Made by a program: the position numbers and the translations under genes. From Lantana camara (taxonomy: Eukaryota; Streptophyta; Magnoliopsida; Lamiales; Verbenaceae), in contig CM074858.1 of the NCBI GenBank assembly GCA_037501455.1, positions 89,192,501 to 89,256,500 of the forward strand: a stretch of DNA of 64,000 nt, written 5' to 3'. Numbering within the stretch: the first letter of the stretch is position 1; each line of letters begins with the position of its first letter. Below the pieces are notes generated by a model that ran no database searches, was not told the DNA's origin, and saw nothing but the letters and a program-made list of their open reading frames with translations. Shown piece after piece: positions 10,615 to 21,309 of this stretch.

Positions 10615-11037
10615 AGACAATGCTTGCCCTCAAGCATAGCATGGAATCAAGGCGATTATCACATTCTATAATCCTAAGAGCAGCATTCCGGCGTGTAAAC
10701 TAGGAAAAATTCATTGTCACCGAAGATCATTCACAACAAACTCAACACAAAGTTAAGTTCGAAGTCAACCATCTAATGTAAGAACATATGAGCTCAAGTT
10801 CCAATTATCATGCACACTTAGTTCGAGTTTGTTAAGCCTATGCGATACAAAGGAAGCAAGTATAAGGTAATTAATCAATCGAATATCAACAAATTTTGCG
10901 CATACGTTAAGAATACCAAAGATACGGTGAAGAGCTAAGTTTTATCCTCTTAGACGAGCAACCTACTATCCCTAGAGAGCTTTTACACAACACCTCCTTA
11001 AAACGTACTTTTCTGTTTATTTTTTTCTCGACAGCCC

Positions 11038-11076
<39 letters not shown>

Positions 11077-11832
11077 CTCGTTTCTTTTCTGAGTTTTTCG
11101 CAAAGCAAGGCAAACTCCAATTGTTTGTCCCTTTAAGTGTTGGAAAAACAATTTTGAGAGTGGCTGAATTAGCAAGATACAGCCCTACTTATGGCGCTTA
11201 ATTGATTTGGAATTCTTCCAAGGCCAGAGAGTCGCGCGAGTTCTACTGACCAGTCTTTCTCTAGTTGGCCCCTCGCAAGCTCCCCCTCACATCTAAATGT
11301 TTATCGAATCAGACTTAGCTTAGCTCAACCACCAATCTACCGTTTCTCAACATACTAGTAAAACTCAATGGATATTAAACCAATTAACCACATTAGACAA
11401 GATTCATTCATAGCACGGCGTCAATTAAGCACGTAACTTTAAGTTTATTCCATTATCATGAGCTCATATTATTCTTGCAATATCAAGCATCGATCAAACT
11501 TTACTCTATGTCATGAAAGTCATACAGAATCATCAGTTTCAACTCAATTTCCTTTTCAAACTAACCCACCAACAACCAAGAAGCTGTAAAAAGCGTATAG
11601 AAATGATATCATGCCATAGTGAACAATTCCATGCTACAAATCAAATTTTCAGAATTTCAGTCACACGGGCAGCCCTAAATTAACTATTCACAGCTAATCA
11701 TACACACAAAAATAGGTAGAAAATCATCAATTCTAGTAGTCAAAGCAACAGCAGCAGTATCCCGAAAACCATCAGCCTTAACATGTTTCAAGATCATGCA
11801 AAAATTCAAAAAAAAATATGTCTTCTCAGCTC
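10615..11832 (-). other. Noncoding region between ORF3 and PPT of element B
   Basis: These 1.2 kb hold no recognisable coding sequence on either strand. They contain a T29 run at 11042-11070 and otherwise AT-rich, unstructured sequence. Long untranslated 3' internal regions are usual in Athila elements. Confidence 0.6.
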
Positions 11833-12735
11833 TTAAGACCCCCCCCCCCCCCCAACACTTAAACACATGTTGTCCTCAACATAAAAGTAAACTAGAAAGG
11901 GTAAACGGAGGACTTCCCTGAACCCGGGGGGGGGGGGGGGGGGATGCGCCGCCCAGCGGCGCTGATGGATCTCTCGGACAAGGCTGAGAATGGTGTCAAG
12001 CTGCTCCTCCATAACCGGGACCCGTTCTTCCAACCGTGCGAGTCGAGCTGGAATGTCTCCGAAAGTAAGCACAAGGTCCTCGAGACGAGCGAGGCGCTCC
12101 TCGATGCTAGGTGGTGCAGCAACAATGGGCTCGCGGCGGCGGCGAGCATCTGTGTGAAAAACTCGAACCCGGGCCTTAACACCTGCAGGGGTCATAGAAA
12201 GAGCACCATCCACACGAACTAGAAGCATCATCAGATCCAGGGTTAGCAAATCAAGATAAACCAATGGTCGTGCAACACGTGCCCCTAATGCCTCTAAATC
12301 AATCGCACGCATATATGCAGCTATCCATGTGATGATATGACCCATAATAAGTGAACGTGTAGGTGCTAGTGCATAGTTAAAAGCAGTTAAAACCCAAAAG
12401 CCAAGGTTAACACGAGTTTTGGTCACCATTTCCCAAAGGAAAAACAATTCACTTTGTGTGACAGTGGGTGTAGTCTTACTTCTATCAGAAAATGAATATG
12501 CATTGTACCTGTGCAAATAACGTAAGGCAGGATCAATAATGTACCTATCACAACTAGAATTAGAATAATCAGATCCGGGACTTCCAGTGAGCAAAGTCCA
12601 AGCAGATTTCATATTAAAAGACTCACTGGTGTAATTACAAAGACTGGCCTCATAGTCGGGGTCATCCCGATCAGTCACAATACCCAAGGCTACGTTAATG
12701 TCAGAAATTGTAAACTCATAATTCCTCCCAAGCAA
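11833..12735 (-). pseudogene. Athila ORF3, C-terminal part, element B
   Basis: The 300-residue stretch opens with YEFTISDINVALGIV and continues with DPALRYLHRYNAYSFS, QSELFFLWEMV and LIMGHIITWIAAYM, which I recognise as the conserved core of the Athila ORF-1/'putative plant transposon protein' family. Residues about 208-265 (IEERLARLEDLV, LARLEERVPVMEEQLDTI) look like a coiled coil. After PPPPPPG (about 270-277) the reading crosses a G18 run (11926-11943) and a C15 run and ends in glycines, so the last 30 residues are unreliable. It joins 12690-12929 through a frameshift near 12720. This envelope-position protein has no proven function. Confidence 0.75.
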
Positions 12736-12929
12736 GCAAAATACACCACATGCGAATTGATGTCGAGATTGGCATGCTTGTCGAACTTAAATGTGCAGAA
12801 AAATTCATACACCAATTCATAGATAATCGGGCAATCAAGTATAAAGAACGAACGCCAACCAATTCCATCAATCAACTCCATAACCCTATCATGAATATTC
12901 AAAGTTTCCAGTGTGGGAGTATGAAGCAT
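12690..12929 (-). pseudogene. Athila ORF3, middle part, element B
   Basis: Eighty residues include MLHTPTLETLNIHDRV, DGIGWRSFFILD and ELVYEFFCTFKFDKHANLDI, matching the conserved centre of the extra ORF and the A' remnant at 7507-8526. The frame is the same as 13101-13739, with two intervening stops (13101 and near 13030). The frame changes at about 12720, after which 11833-12735 continues. Confidence 0.75.
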
Positions 12930-13100
12930 CTTACCGTGAATTACCTTTCGTTTTGGCAGTCGTTTGAGTCTGTCCGCGTGAGCCTCATTCTCGAAAGTGA
13001 GATGGCCAATCTACTTCAAATGTTTTAGTGCCGGGATAATATGGACATCACTTCCTCGGTTGCGAACATGCTGAGTCAGATCCAGATCGGGATCGAAGGG

Positions 13101-13739
13101 CTATTGTTGTGGCTCGGCGTCGTGCTCATTAGAGTCATGGTCTGACTCATGGCTCTCAATAGGGGCTTCGAAATCTGAAGTAGCACCAGAAGAGGATTCT
13201 TCATCCTGTTCCGGTGGTGATGCGCCGTCAGAGTTGGCCGCTGGGAGAAGAGCGAGGGTTAATAAAGTAGCCTGTAATGATGCTGTCCGATTTTGGATGC
13301 GGGTGGAGGTCTGTCGTGGCGGCGCTGGAACAGGTGTGGTGGCGGTAGTGCGGCGGCGCTTTCTTGAAGGGCCAGCGGTGGTGGTTGGTTGTGGAGGGAT
13401 GGAGGCGGCTACGGGGGACTCCGTGTGTTCGGGCTGCTCGCTAGAGAGGGATAGTGAGCTGGAGATTAGGTCGGTGGAGGAGATGGGCGAAGTGGCCATG
13501 GTTCCCTGGCCGTGCTCGCCGGTGCTGTGTTCGGAGATGGGTGTCGGATGTGATGCTGCCGCTGCCGTGGTGAGTGGAGGAGAAGCAGTGGCGGATGGTT
13601 GGGGCGGATTTTCAATCACGGGCCTGTGAGGATGGAGACTCGCCGAGGTCCGGCACGGCGGTGATGGCTGCAATAGTGTGACTCCGCTGTCGATTGTGGG
13701 TGGCGGCGGCTTGGGGTGCTGAAGTTTTTTATTTCTCAT
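13101..13739 (-). pseudogene. Athila ORF3, N-terminal part, element B
   Basis: The 212 residues from the ATG at 13737-13739 start MRNKKLQHPKPPPPTIDSG and are rich in P, S, T and A, with a basic patch SRKRRRT near residues 127-133 that could be a nuclear signal (inference). The sequence is low in complexity and ends E/D-rich. A' has a quite different K/E-rich N-terminus, so this part of the protein evolves fast. It is followed in frame by a stop at 13101. Confidence 0.6.
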
Positions 13740-14210
13740 GGTGGAATTAGGTTTGCAGATTGGGGGTTTTTCTGTGGGAAGAAGACTTAGGCAGAGGTTG
13801 GGGTATTTTTGTTGCGGGCGGCTGATTCAAGATCAAGGGTGTTGAGGGTTTTAGGGTTGGGGTGAAGCGGGTCGTAGGCTGGTGGGCGGATCTGGGTTGT
13901 TTTTGCTGGTCGGATCCCTGGCCGTGACCTCAGGCAAGTGTTTTCACAGTAGCAAAAATTCTATCTTGAGTGATTCTAACTTATGTCAACTATTGATCTG
14001 CAACTTGCCTCCCCCACACTTATTCAAAAATATCATTCGGACAATCACCTGAAAAACACGAAGAGAGGGAATTTTAGACGGGACGAGAAAATCAAGCAAA
14101 ACAAGGAAAGGAAAAGCGAAGAAACAAAAGCAAGGGAAAGAAACATGGGTTGCCTCCCATGGAGCGCACTTGTTTAATGGCATGGACTCGACGAGTTCTT
14201 GTTTGCATAC
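13740..14210 (-). other. Spacer between pol and ORF3 of element B
   Basis: These 470 bases separate the integrase stop (14211) from the ORF3 start (13739). The only structured piece is the hairpin at 14145-14160. No splice site can be proved from the sequence alone. Confidence 0.6.
14145..14160 (-). promoter_or_regulatory. Conserved hairpin after the integrase stop (element B)
   Basis: The minus strand carries ATGGGAGGCAACCCAT, identical to 176-191 in element A, 51 nt after the integrase stop. The bases beyond it (GCGCACTTGTTTAATG on the plus strand) are also close to A's. Conservation at a fixed place between two diverged copies suggests a constrained RNA or DNA signal. Confidence 0.6.
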
Positions 14211-15824
14211 TCAAGCTCCTAGAGGGGGATCCTCTAGATTCATTCCTTCAACCGTGTGTGGCTCGAATCCCTCATAAAATGGCTTAAGTCTATGCCCGTT
14301 CATATTGAAAGTCTTATCCGTATCAATTTCTCCAATTTCCACAGCTCCATGTTGAAAAACCTTGCTCACAACGTACAGACCAACCCATCTTGACCTCAAT
14401 TTACCCGGAAAAAGTCTCAACTTGGATTGGTAGAGCAACACCTTTTGGCCAACTTTGAAATTCTTCCTAGATAACATCCCTTCATGAAAAGCCTTAGCCT
14501 TGGACTTATAGATTTTAGAGTTTTCATACGCATCATTCCTATTCTCCTCTAGCTCTTCCAATTGAAGCTTCCGATGTATCCCTGCCTTTTCCATTCCAAA
14601 GTTGCACTTCTTGATCGCCGAATAGGCTCTATGCTCTAGTTCCACCGGAAGGTGGCAAGCTTTCCCAAACACCAACCTATATGGTGACATACCAAGTGGA
14701 GTCTTGTAAGTCGTCCTATAAGCCCATAGTGCATCCTCGAGTCTCAAACTCCAATCTTTACGGTTCGGATTAACCGTTTTCTCCAAAATAGACTTGATCT
14801 CCCTATTCGAGACTTCCGCGAGGCCATTAGTTTGTGGATGATAGGCCGTGGAGGTGCGATGGGTCACATGATACTTCTTGAAAAGTACCTCGACCGTTCG
14901 GTTGCAAAAGTGAGTTCCCCTATCGCTGATTATGGCTCTAGGAATGCCAAACCTGACAAAAATATGAGACCTAACAAAATCCACTACAACCTTAGAATCG
15001 TTAGTCCTGGTGGCCTTTGCTTCCACCCACTTCGACACATAATCAACGGCAAGAATAATGTATAAATTACCATAAGAAGAAGGAAAATGACCCATAAAAT
15101 CCATACCCCACACATCAAAGATTTCACAAACAAGTATAGGATTAAGAGGCATTTGATTCCTAGGACCTATGTTGCCCGTCTTTTGATAATTCACACAACT
15201 TTTACAACACAAGTATGCATCTTTAAAAAGTGTAGGCCAGAAAAATCCACTCTCTAACACTTTATGAGTCGTTCGTTTAGGACCGAAGTGACCACCATAA
15301 GCATGATAAAACTCAAGTATAGAATTAATTTCATTTTCACCTACACATCGCCTTATAATCTGATCGGAGCCTATTTTCCACAAATAAGGGTCATCCCAAA
15401 TATAATATTTCGAATTAGACTTGACCTTATCTTTTTCAGACCTAGACAAATAATCAGGCAGGACACTAGTAGCTAAAAAGTTAACAATATCAGCATACCA
15501 GGGCGTCTGGAATCCTGTCCGTGACCTCGGATAAGCTCCCTGAGCAGCAAAAAGCTGTTCGTCTGGAAATTCATCATTGATAGTCTGGGAATCTGGTTTA
15601 AACATAGGAATTCTGCTGAGAGGATCAGCTACCAGATTCTCACAACCCTTCTTGTCCCTTATCTCCAAGTCGAACTCTTGCAAGAGCAGAATCCACCGAA
15701 TGAGCCTCAGTTTCGCATCCTTCTTGGTGAGAAGATACCTCAAATCTGCATGATCAGAATACACAATAACTTTAGTACCAAGTAAATAAGAACGAAATTT
15801 ATCTAATGCATAAATAATTGACAA
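14211..15824 (-). pseudogene. RNase H C-terminus and integrase of element B
   Basis: This 537-residue open stretch begins in RNase H ([34 protein letters not shown]). Integrase follows from about residue 107. Its HHCC domain shows H174, H179 and C210, but the last cysteine is tyrosine (Y213, in CVNYQ). The catalytic triad D242, D301, E337 is intact with 35 residues between the last two. The end [17 protein letters not shown] matches element A. An in-frame stop upstream (near 15870) disconnects it from RT. Confidence 0.9.
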
Positions 15825-15869
15825 AAGCTCCTTTTCGGTGGTAGTGTAGTTGCTTTGAGCGTTATCTAG

Positions 15870-16403
15870 CTATTTCGAGGCGTAATAGATCGCGTGGGAA
15901 TTTTTGTTGATCTTTTGTCCAAGCATAGCTCCCACGGCGTAATCACTTGCATCGCACATGATTTCGAATGGATACTCCCAATTTGGTGGTTGAATGATTG
16001 GGATCGAAACTAGCTTCTCTTTCAACAAGTCAAAGGCAACTTTGCATGCATCATCTATCTCGAACTTCACATCCTTTTGAAGCAACTTGCACAATGGTTT
16101 GGTAATCTTGGAAAAGTCTTTGATGAATCGCCTATAAAAACCTGCATGTCCAAGAAAGGAACGCACTTCCCGCACACTCACGGGGTAAGGTAAAGACTTA
16201 ATGACATCAATTTTAGCCTTATCAACTTCAATACCATGTGCAGAAACAATATGACCCAAAATTAGACCCTTATCAACCATAAAATGACACTTCTCATAGT
16301 TCAAAATCAAATTTGTTTCAATGCAACGTTTCAATATCGTAGCAAGATTAGTGAGGCATTCATCAAAAGAATTTCCATAAACCGTGAAGTCATCCATGAA
16401 CAC
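15870..16403 (-). pseudogene. RT palm and RNase H start of element B
   Basis: The 177 residues start at MFMDDFTVYG, the RT catalytic box, continue with LILGHIVSAHGIEVDKAKID and the RFIKDFSKI connection, and reach the RNase H block CDASDYAVGAMLG. It is in frame with both neighbours. Stops at the 16404 end (a TAG just before VFMDD) and at the 15870 end break it. Confidence 0.88.
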
Positions 16404-16628
16404 CTAAATAATATGCTCGACATATTTAGAAAATATGCTTACCATACACATTTGGAAGGTAGCCGGCGCGTTGCATAGTCCAAATGGCATTCGCCTAAAT
16501 GCAAAGGGCCCAAATGCACACGTAAAGGTTGTCTTCCCTTGATCCTCGGGTGCCACGGGAATTTGATAGAATCCTGAATAACCATCAAGGCAACAACAGT
16601 GAGTTTTCCCAGCTAATCGTTCGAGCAT
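16404..16628 (-). pseudogene. RT middle part of element B
   Basis: Seventy-four residues contain LDGYSGFYQIPVAPEDQGKT and the block FGLCNAPATFQMCM, and end at a stop immediately before the catalytic box. The segment starts right after the G28 run at 16641-16668, which replaces conserved codons. Confidence 0.85.
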
Positions 16629-16640
16629 TTGATCAATAAA

Positions 16641-16668
16641 GGGGGGGGGGGGGGGGGGGGGGGGGGGG
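16641..16668. repeat. G28 homopolymer inside the RT gene
   Basis: Twenty-eight G lie where element A has about 11 bases encoding the middle of HFPLAFIDQ. On the coding strand this reads nine prolines after one phenylalanine. With a 1-nt insertion just upstream the net gain is 18 nt, so the frame is restored beyond it. It may be a genuine slippage product or a sequencing or assembly artefact. Confidence 0.9.
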
Positions 16669-16679
16669 AATGATCTTTC

Positions 16680-16964
16680 CTAGTTAGAGGCATTAAGACC
16701 TCTATAATCCATACACACCCTCCAGCCATTTTGAACTCTAGTAGGAACGAACTCACCATCTCTGTTCTCAACAACCGTAATACCCATTTTCTTGGGCATA
16801 ACTTGAACGGGACTTACCCACTCGCTATCGGATATCGGATAGATCATACCTGCATCAAGGAGTTTGATGATCTCCTTTTTCACTACCTCCATCATTGGTG
16901 GGTTGAGTCTTCGTTGTGCTTCACGGCATGGTTTGGCACCTTCCTCCAAAATGATTTTATGCAT
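16680..16964 (-). pseudogene. RT N-terminal part of element B
   Basis: The 94 residues include MHKIILEEGAKP, REAQRRLNPPMMEVVKKEII, DSEWVSPVQVMPKK and GWRVCMDYRGLNA. A 1-nt insertion near its end creates the stop at 16680. Upstream, a TGA at about 16983 separates it from the protease stretch in the same frame. Confidence 0.87.
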
Positions 16965-16982
16965 GCACGTGGAAGGACTGAG

Positions 16983-18767
16983 TCATTTGATAGCAGAAAT
17001 GGTCCATCCAATCACCTGTTTGTACTCTCGAAGTACTCTGATCAATTTCTCCTCTTCCAGACGGTTGAGCTTGCTGGCTATGATCACTGGCAGTGTCTCT
17101 TTGTCTCCCAGATAGGCATATTTCAAGTGTTCCGGCAATGTCTTGAGTTCCAGCTTTGGGGCCTGTAAAACAGAAGGTAACAGTTTAGATTCAGACCGAT
17201 TAAGCTCAAAAGGTACAAATTTAGAACTTGTAACTTGGAGAACTTCCAAAGCATAAATTATCTCAATCATATTTTCAGAAAGTTTGAATTTATCATCAAA
17301 TTTCCTCATTCTATCAATGGACAAGTTATAGCATAAGACATAGTCTAATTCATCATCATGGTTCAAAGCAATCACTTTGTTAGTCAAGTTATCTATGATA
17401 TCAACATTGTAGACACAAGACACATCATCAACATGTTTCATAGCATCATACAAATTAAACTTGATCATTTCACCATCAAACTCCAAAGTCAAAGAACTAC
17501 TATAAACATCGATTATCGCTTTAGCCGTGCTAAGGAAAGGCCTACCCAATAGAATGTCCAAAGACTTAGTAGAACTATACTTCTCCATATCAAGAACAAA
17601 GAAATCAGCGGGGAAAATCAATTCATTCACTTGTACTAAAACATCTTCTAAGACACCCTCGGGATAAACATGCGAACGATTGGCTAATTGGATAATAACC
17701 CCGGTGTGAGCTAATGGACCAAGACCCAAAGAAGTGTAAATGGACAAAGGCGTCACATTGATAGAGGCTCCCAAATCACACATAGCATTACCAATACCCA
17801 TATTACCAATTTTGCAAGGGATAGAAAACATACCTCTATCGCGACACTTAAGTGGTAATTTCCTTTGTAAGATGGCTAAAACATTTTCACCAACACTCAC
17901 CTTCTCTTTACCTGTCAACTTAGGCTTATTGGTGCATAATTCCTTAAGGAATTTGGCGTAGCGTGGAACCTGTTTGATGGCCTCGAGAAGTGGAATGTTT
18001 ACTTCAACTTTTTCAAAAAGAGCCAAGATGCTCTTATCCTCTTTGTCTTTCTTGTTCTGGGCCAGTCTCTGAGGGAATGGTGGTGGTACTACCAGTGGCT
18101 TAGACTTCTGAGTGATTTCAGCCTGTTTGGAAGTATGTCCATGATCACTGTCAGGATTCTTCTCAATCTCTTTTTCAGTTTCTATATCAGATCCCTGCAG
18201 TTGATCACGTTTTGAAATCCTATCCACTGGAGGCTGTAATTCCTTGCCGCTTCGCAACACAATCGCGCTCACATTGTGTCTAGGGTCATGTGTTTGCGAC
18301 GGTAGTTTACCTTGGGTCTCCAATTTACTCACCGAAGAGGCAATTTGTCCCATATGAGTCTCCATGGTCTTGATAGTGTCCTCTATCTTTTGAATCCTGT
18401 TCGTCGTATCCTGTTGATATTTCTCGGAATTAGTGGCCAACAAACGAACAACTTCACTAAGAGGTGTACCTGAACCCTGAGGGTGTTGTGGTCTTGGTTG
18501 CAGCGGAGGTGGTAGACGGAAATTCTGATTATTTGGTTGATTGTTGGCGTAGCTTAAATGCGGGTGGAATTTCCATCCGGGGTTGTAAGTGTTCGAATAA
18601 GGATTGAACTTTCTCTGCTGAAAATCCATGGCATTTACATCCGTGGGTGTCTCCTTGTGGAGTGTAGGGCACGCATCGGTTGGGTGCTCGGGGCTAGTGC
18701 AAATGCCACATACTCGTGCGGGAGCATTAGTACCTACATTCATTTTATACACCAAAGTTGTTAGCAA
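16983..18767 (-). pseudogene. gag C-terminus, protease and linker of element B
   Basis: The 594-residue stretch begins at the gag zinc knuckle CGICTSPEHPTDAC (residues 20-33, C-x2-C-x4-H-x4-C). A Q/P/N-rich region follows. The retropepsin domain shows CDLGASINVTPLSIY near residue 333 and LLGRPFL near residue 412. The tail holds LPEHLKYAYLGDKETLPVII and LIRVLREYKQVIGWTISAIK, which lead into RT. It is the longest uninterrupted part of B's polyprotein. Confidence 0.9.
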
Positions 18768-18824
18768 AAATTTAATTTCATCAAGTGAATTTCCATTTAC
18801 CTCATTTACCCTCCTTGGTGTATC

Positions 18825-19682
18825 CTACCGAGCTCCGAATTGTTGGGAATTTGCTGCTATAGTTGAAATAAGCTCTCTAGCTTCGGTCGGTGCCTTGCTA
18901 ACAATAGCTCCACCACTCGCGCCATCCATCATCCTACGTTCCATCGGAGTTAGGCCCTCGTAAAAGTACTGAATAACCAATTGATCCGAAATCCCATGTT
19001 GGGAGCAACTCGCTAGCAACCTCTTGAACCTCTCCCAATACTCATAAAGGCTCTCAGAATCTTTTTGCTTGATACCGCAAATCTCTCGCCTAACATTTGT
19101 GGCACGGAAAGCTGGAAAGTATCTCTCAAGGAATTATCTAGACATCTCCGCCCAAGTATTGACTGTCCCGGAAGGTAAGTAGTATAACCAATCCTTAGCT
19201 GCATCTTGCAAAGAGAAAGGGAAGGCCCTCAACTTAATCTGATCCTCCGTGACATTATGTGGTTTCATGGATGTGCACACAAGATGGAACTCCTTCAAAT
19301 GTTTGTTTGGATCCTTATTCTCTAACCCACGGAAGGTTGGCAACAAATGGATGAGCCCTGACTTCAGTTCGAAGCCTTCCTGCAGGTTTGGGAAAGTAAT
19401 ACACAGTGGCTGTTGTGCTTCAGTAGGTCGGTCAAGGTCTCGAAGTGTTCTGTTCTGAGCCATATCCTGACCGTGATCACTGTCAGGCTTCTCTTCAGTC
19501 TGCTCTGCACCTGTTAACTCCTGTTCAGACTCAATATCTGCATCCAGTTCAAACAAACTCGATGATTCACCAACTGCTGTTTGTTTTTTTCTTTTTCTCG
19601 TCCACTTTCGAATCTTCTTAGCAGTCTTTTCGATCTCGGAATCGTATGCAACAAGCTGTCCTGAGCGAAGGCTCATAGGCAT
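18825..19682 (-). pseudogene. gag of element B (two stops)
   Basis: The start ATG at 19680-19682 lies 31 nt after the PBS. The reading holds CITFPNLQEGFELKSGLIHL, DPNKHLKEFHLVCTSMKPHN, LRAFPFSLQDAAKDWLYYLP and YFYEGLTPMERRMMDGASGG. A TAA at 19134 and a TAG at 18825 interrupt an otherwise single frame. It keeps the segment (NKHLKEFHLVC) that element A has deleted. Gag forms the particle and packages RNA. Confidence 0.9.
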
Positions 19683-19713
19683 AAGAAAAAGAAATAAAAT
19701 CAGTTAAGACCAA

Positions 19714-19732
19714 GTCCCCGGCAACGGCGCCA
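19714..19732 (-). promoter_or_regulatory. Primer binding site of element B (tRNA-Asp)
   Basis: The plus strand again carries TCCCCGGCAACGGCGCCA, the tRNA-Asp 3' end. It lies a few bases from the LTR edge at 19738 and is identical to the PBS of element A. Confidence 0.93.
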
Positions 19733-19737
19733 AAAAT

Positions 19738-21010
19738 TGATGGGTGTCGAGGCCACCTATAATAAATCCCAAATACCGAATACAATTAAATTACAAATAG
19801 TGGTAAAAGGGGTCGATCCACGGGGATTGGACGATATCGTGACTCTTAATATGCCAAGGAACGAATACAAATAATTAAAATGGTGGGTTTTTGAGATTTT
19901 CTAATTAAACTAAGGACAAAGACGACTAACTAATCGAAAAAATTATAGGTAAACTAAAATAAGAACGCTGGATTAAACTTAAACAAATTCAACAACGACA
20001 AATGGTCGGGATTTCCCTACGCAGGCATCAGACTGTGATCACGGACTATGTGATTAATTCCAGATTAGGCTAGCTATAGTTACCAGTTACCTTAGGCTCC
20101 CTCGTTTCTTCGTATTTTTAGAATAATCTAAAGAAACTCCTAAAGAAAATTCCCTAACTAGTTAATAACCCTATCAGAAACTCCTTCAAAGATTCAATTA
20201 ACTAGTTGCTTTACGAGCTAAAGAAACACTAGCCCTAACAGACTTAGTAAGAACTCCTACTTCGTCTAATTAGACTGAATTATTCCACTACACGAATTCA
20301 GACAAGCCTTATGCCCTAGTGTTGATTGCTACTACGTTAATCATCCGGTTAACACCACCAAATAAATCAACTAGCTGTAGGTGTGTGATAATCTTAAGAT
20401 TTCGGGCCCTAAATCAAAGAATTAAAACAACACCCAATAAAATGAAATCAGAAATAAAACAGATAACCTTGAATTAATCAACCTAAAAGTAGTCTCACAA
20501 AGTCTAACACATACTTGGAAAATCCCAACCAAAGAAGAACTTAGAAACTCATAATAATTTCAAACGAATAAAACAGTAAAATTAACATGATGTTCAAAAA
20601 TAGAGGAAAGGGGAGCAAAAGAAAATAAACTAATATCTGCTTCTAATCTCCTTCCCCCCGTACTACTGCTGCTGCGTGCTGCTCTTCTCTCCCCCCCCCA
20701 AACTTCCGTGTATATCTGTCCTTCTCCCCTCTGTAACTGCTGCTCTCTTTTCTTAAATAATTCAGCCCAAACTTGAGTTGTTGCCTCTACCTCGTCATCC
20801 ACGTTCTCCCCTGTTTCGTCCCACGTTCAGAACTCAAATTTTGAATAAAAATCCCCAAGGTAACGCGGGTCTTGTAACTGCCTAAACGTGCAGTTCTTCT
20901 CTTGTGAAATCGTCCGAAGTCAATGTTGGAGGAGATAATGGACTTTTGCTAGAAACAGGGCTTAGGCTTTGTGAACTTCTTCCCAATTGTGGCCTATCAA
21001 CAAGTAATTG

Positions 21011-21047
<37 letters not shown>

Positions 21048-21280
21048 GCCGAATGTTGTTGTCAATTAGTCCATGAGACAATGGGCTGCTTTAATAACTG
21101 TGGAGTCTTGGTCACGCACAAATGTTGTCCCCAAAAATCCTAAAAATCCTCCAAAGCTTTAATTGCCCAAGCTTTCCTAAGAGAAGCATAAAACCAATCA
21201 GCTATCCAAAATTTTAAATTAAGTCAGGGGTCAATTATAACAATTATAACTCAGAAATTGGGCAAATATACAACTTATCA
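19738..21280 (-). mobile_element. 5' LTR of element B
   Basis: The LTR is 1543 bp with TGATGGG and ACTTATCA ends on the plus strand, paired with 9047-10599. A CT microsatellite of about 34 bp lies near 21011-21046. As the 5' LTR it should hold the element promoter, but I see no TATA box I would defend. The U5 tRNA-like motif is at 19809-19825. Confidence 0.92.
19809..19825 (-). promoter_or_regulatory. U5 motif resembling the tRNA-Asp T-arm (element B)
   Basis: The plus strand reads GGGGTCGATCCACGGGG. Against the tRNA-Asp T-arm GGTTCGATCCCCGG, GGGTCGATCCACGG matches at 12 of 14 positions. The RNA copy of U5 is therefore largely complementary to the T-arm of the primer tRNA. The same bases are at 9118-9134 in the other LTR. 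It lies 77 nt from the PBS. Confidence 0.45.
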
Positions 21281-21285
21281 ACAGT
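21281..21285. repeat. Target-site duplication of element B, right (ACAGT)
   Basis: It pairs with ACAAT at 9042-9046. Confidence 0.75.
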
Positions 21286-21309
21286 ATTAGAAGAGACCTT
21301 AAGGACATT
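21286..21309 (+). pseudogene. Chromovirus gag fragment 2 (short bridge)
   Basis: Twenty-four bases lie between element B and the solo LTR. Taken with the target duplications they continue the gag reading frame from 8843-9046 into 23976 onward without a frame change, which supports both insertion reconstructions. Confidence 0.6.
21305..21309. repeat. Target-site duplication of solo LTR, left (CATTA)
   Basis: CATTA precedes the LTR start at 21310 and is repeated exactly at 23971-23975. Confidence 0.9.

Larger units (their letters stand above)
9047..21280 (-). mobile_element. Complete Athila-type element B
   Basis: The 12.2-kb element has both LTRs (9047-10599 and 19738-21280), PBS, gag-protease-RT-RNase H-integrase, an extra ORF, PPT and a 5-bp target duplication. 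On the minus strand gag-pol runs in essentially one frame from 19682 to 14211, broken by in-frame stops at about 19134, 18825, 16983, 16680, 16404 and 15870, plus a local indel pair in RT. The LTRs look closely similar by eye, more so than the two LTRs of element C, suggesting a younger insertion. It sits inside a chromovirus gag. Confidence 0.93.

Noticed and set aside
13234..13629. Plus-strand open reading of 131 codons
   Set aside because: It is the antisense of the low-complexity ORF3 N-terminus of element B.
16731..17168. Plus-strand open reading of 145 codons
   Set aside because: It is the antisense of the RT and protease-linker coding of element B.
19013..19204. Short minus-strand reading within gag of element B
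   Set aside because: It is in a different frame from the continuous gag reading that spans the same place with recognisable gag motifs.
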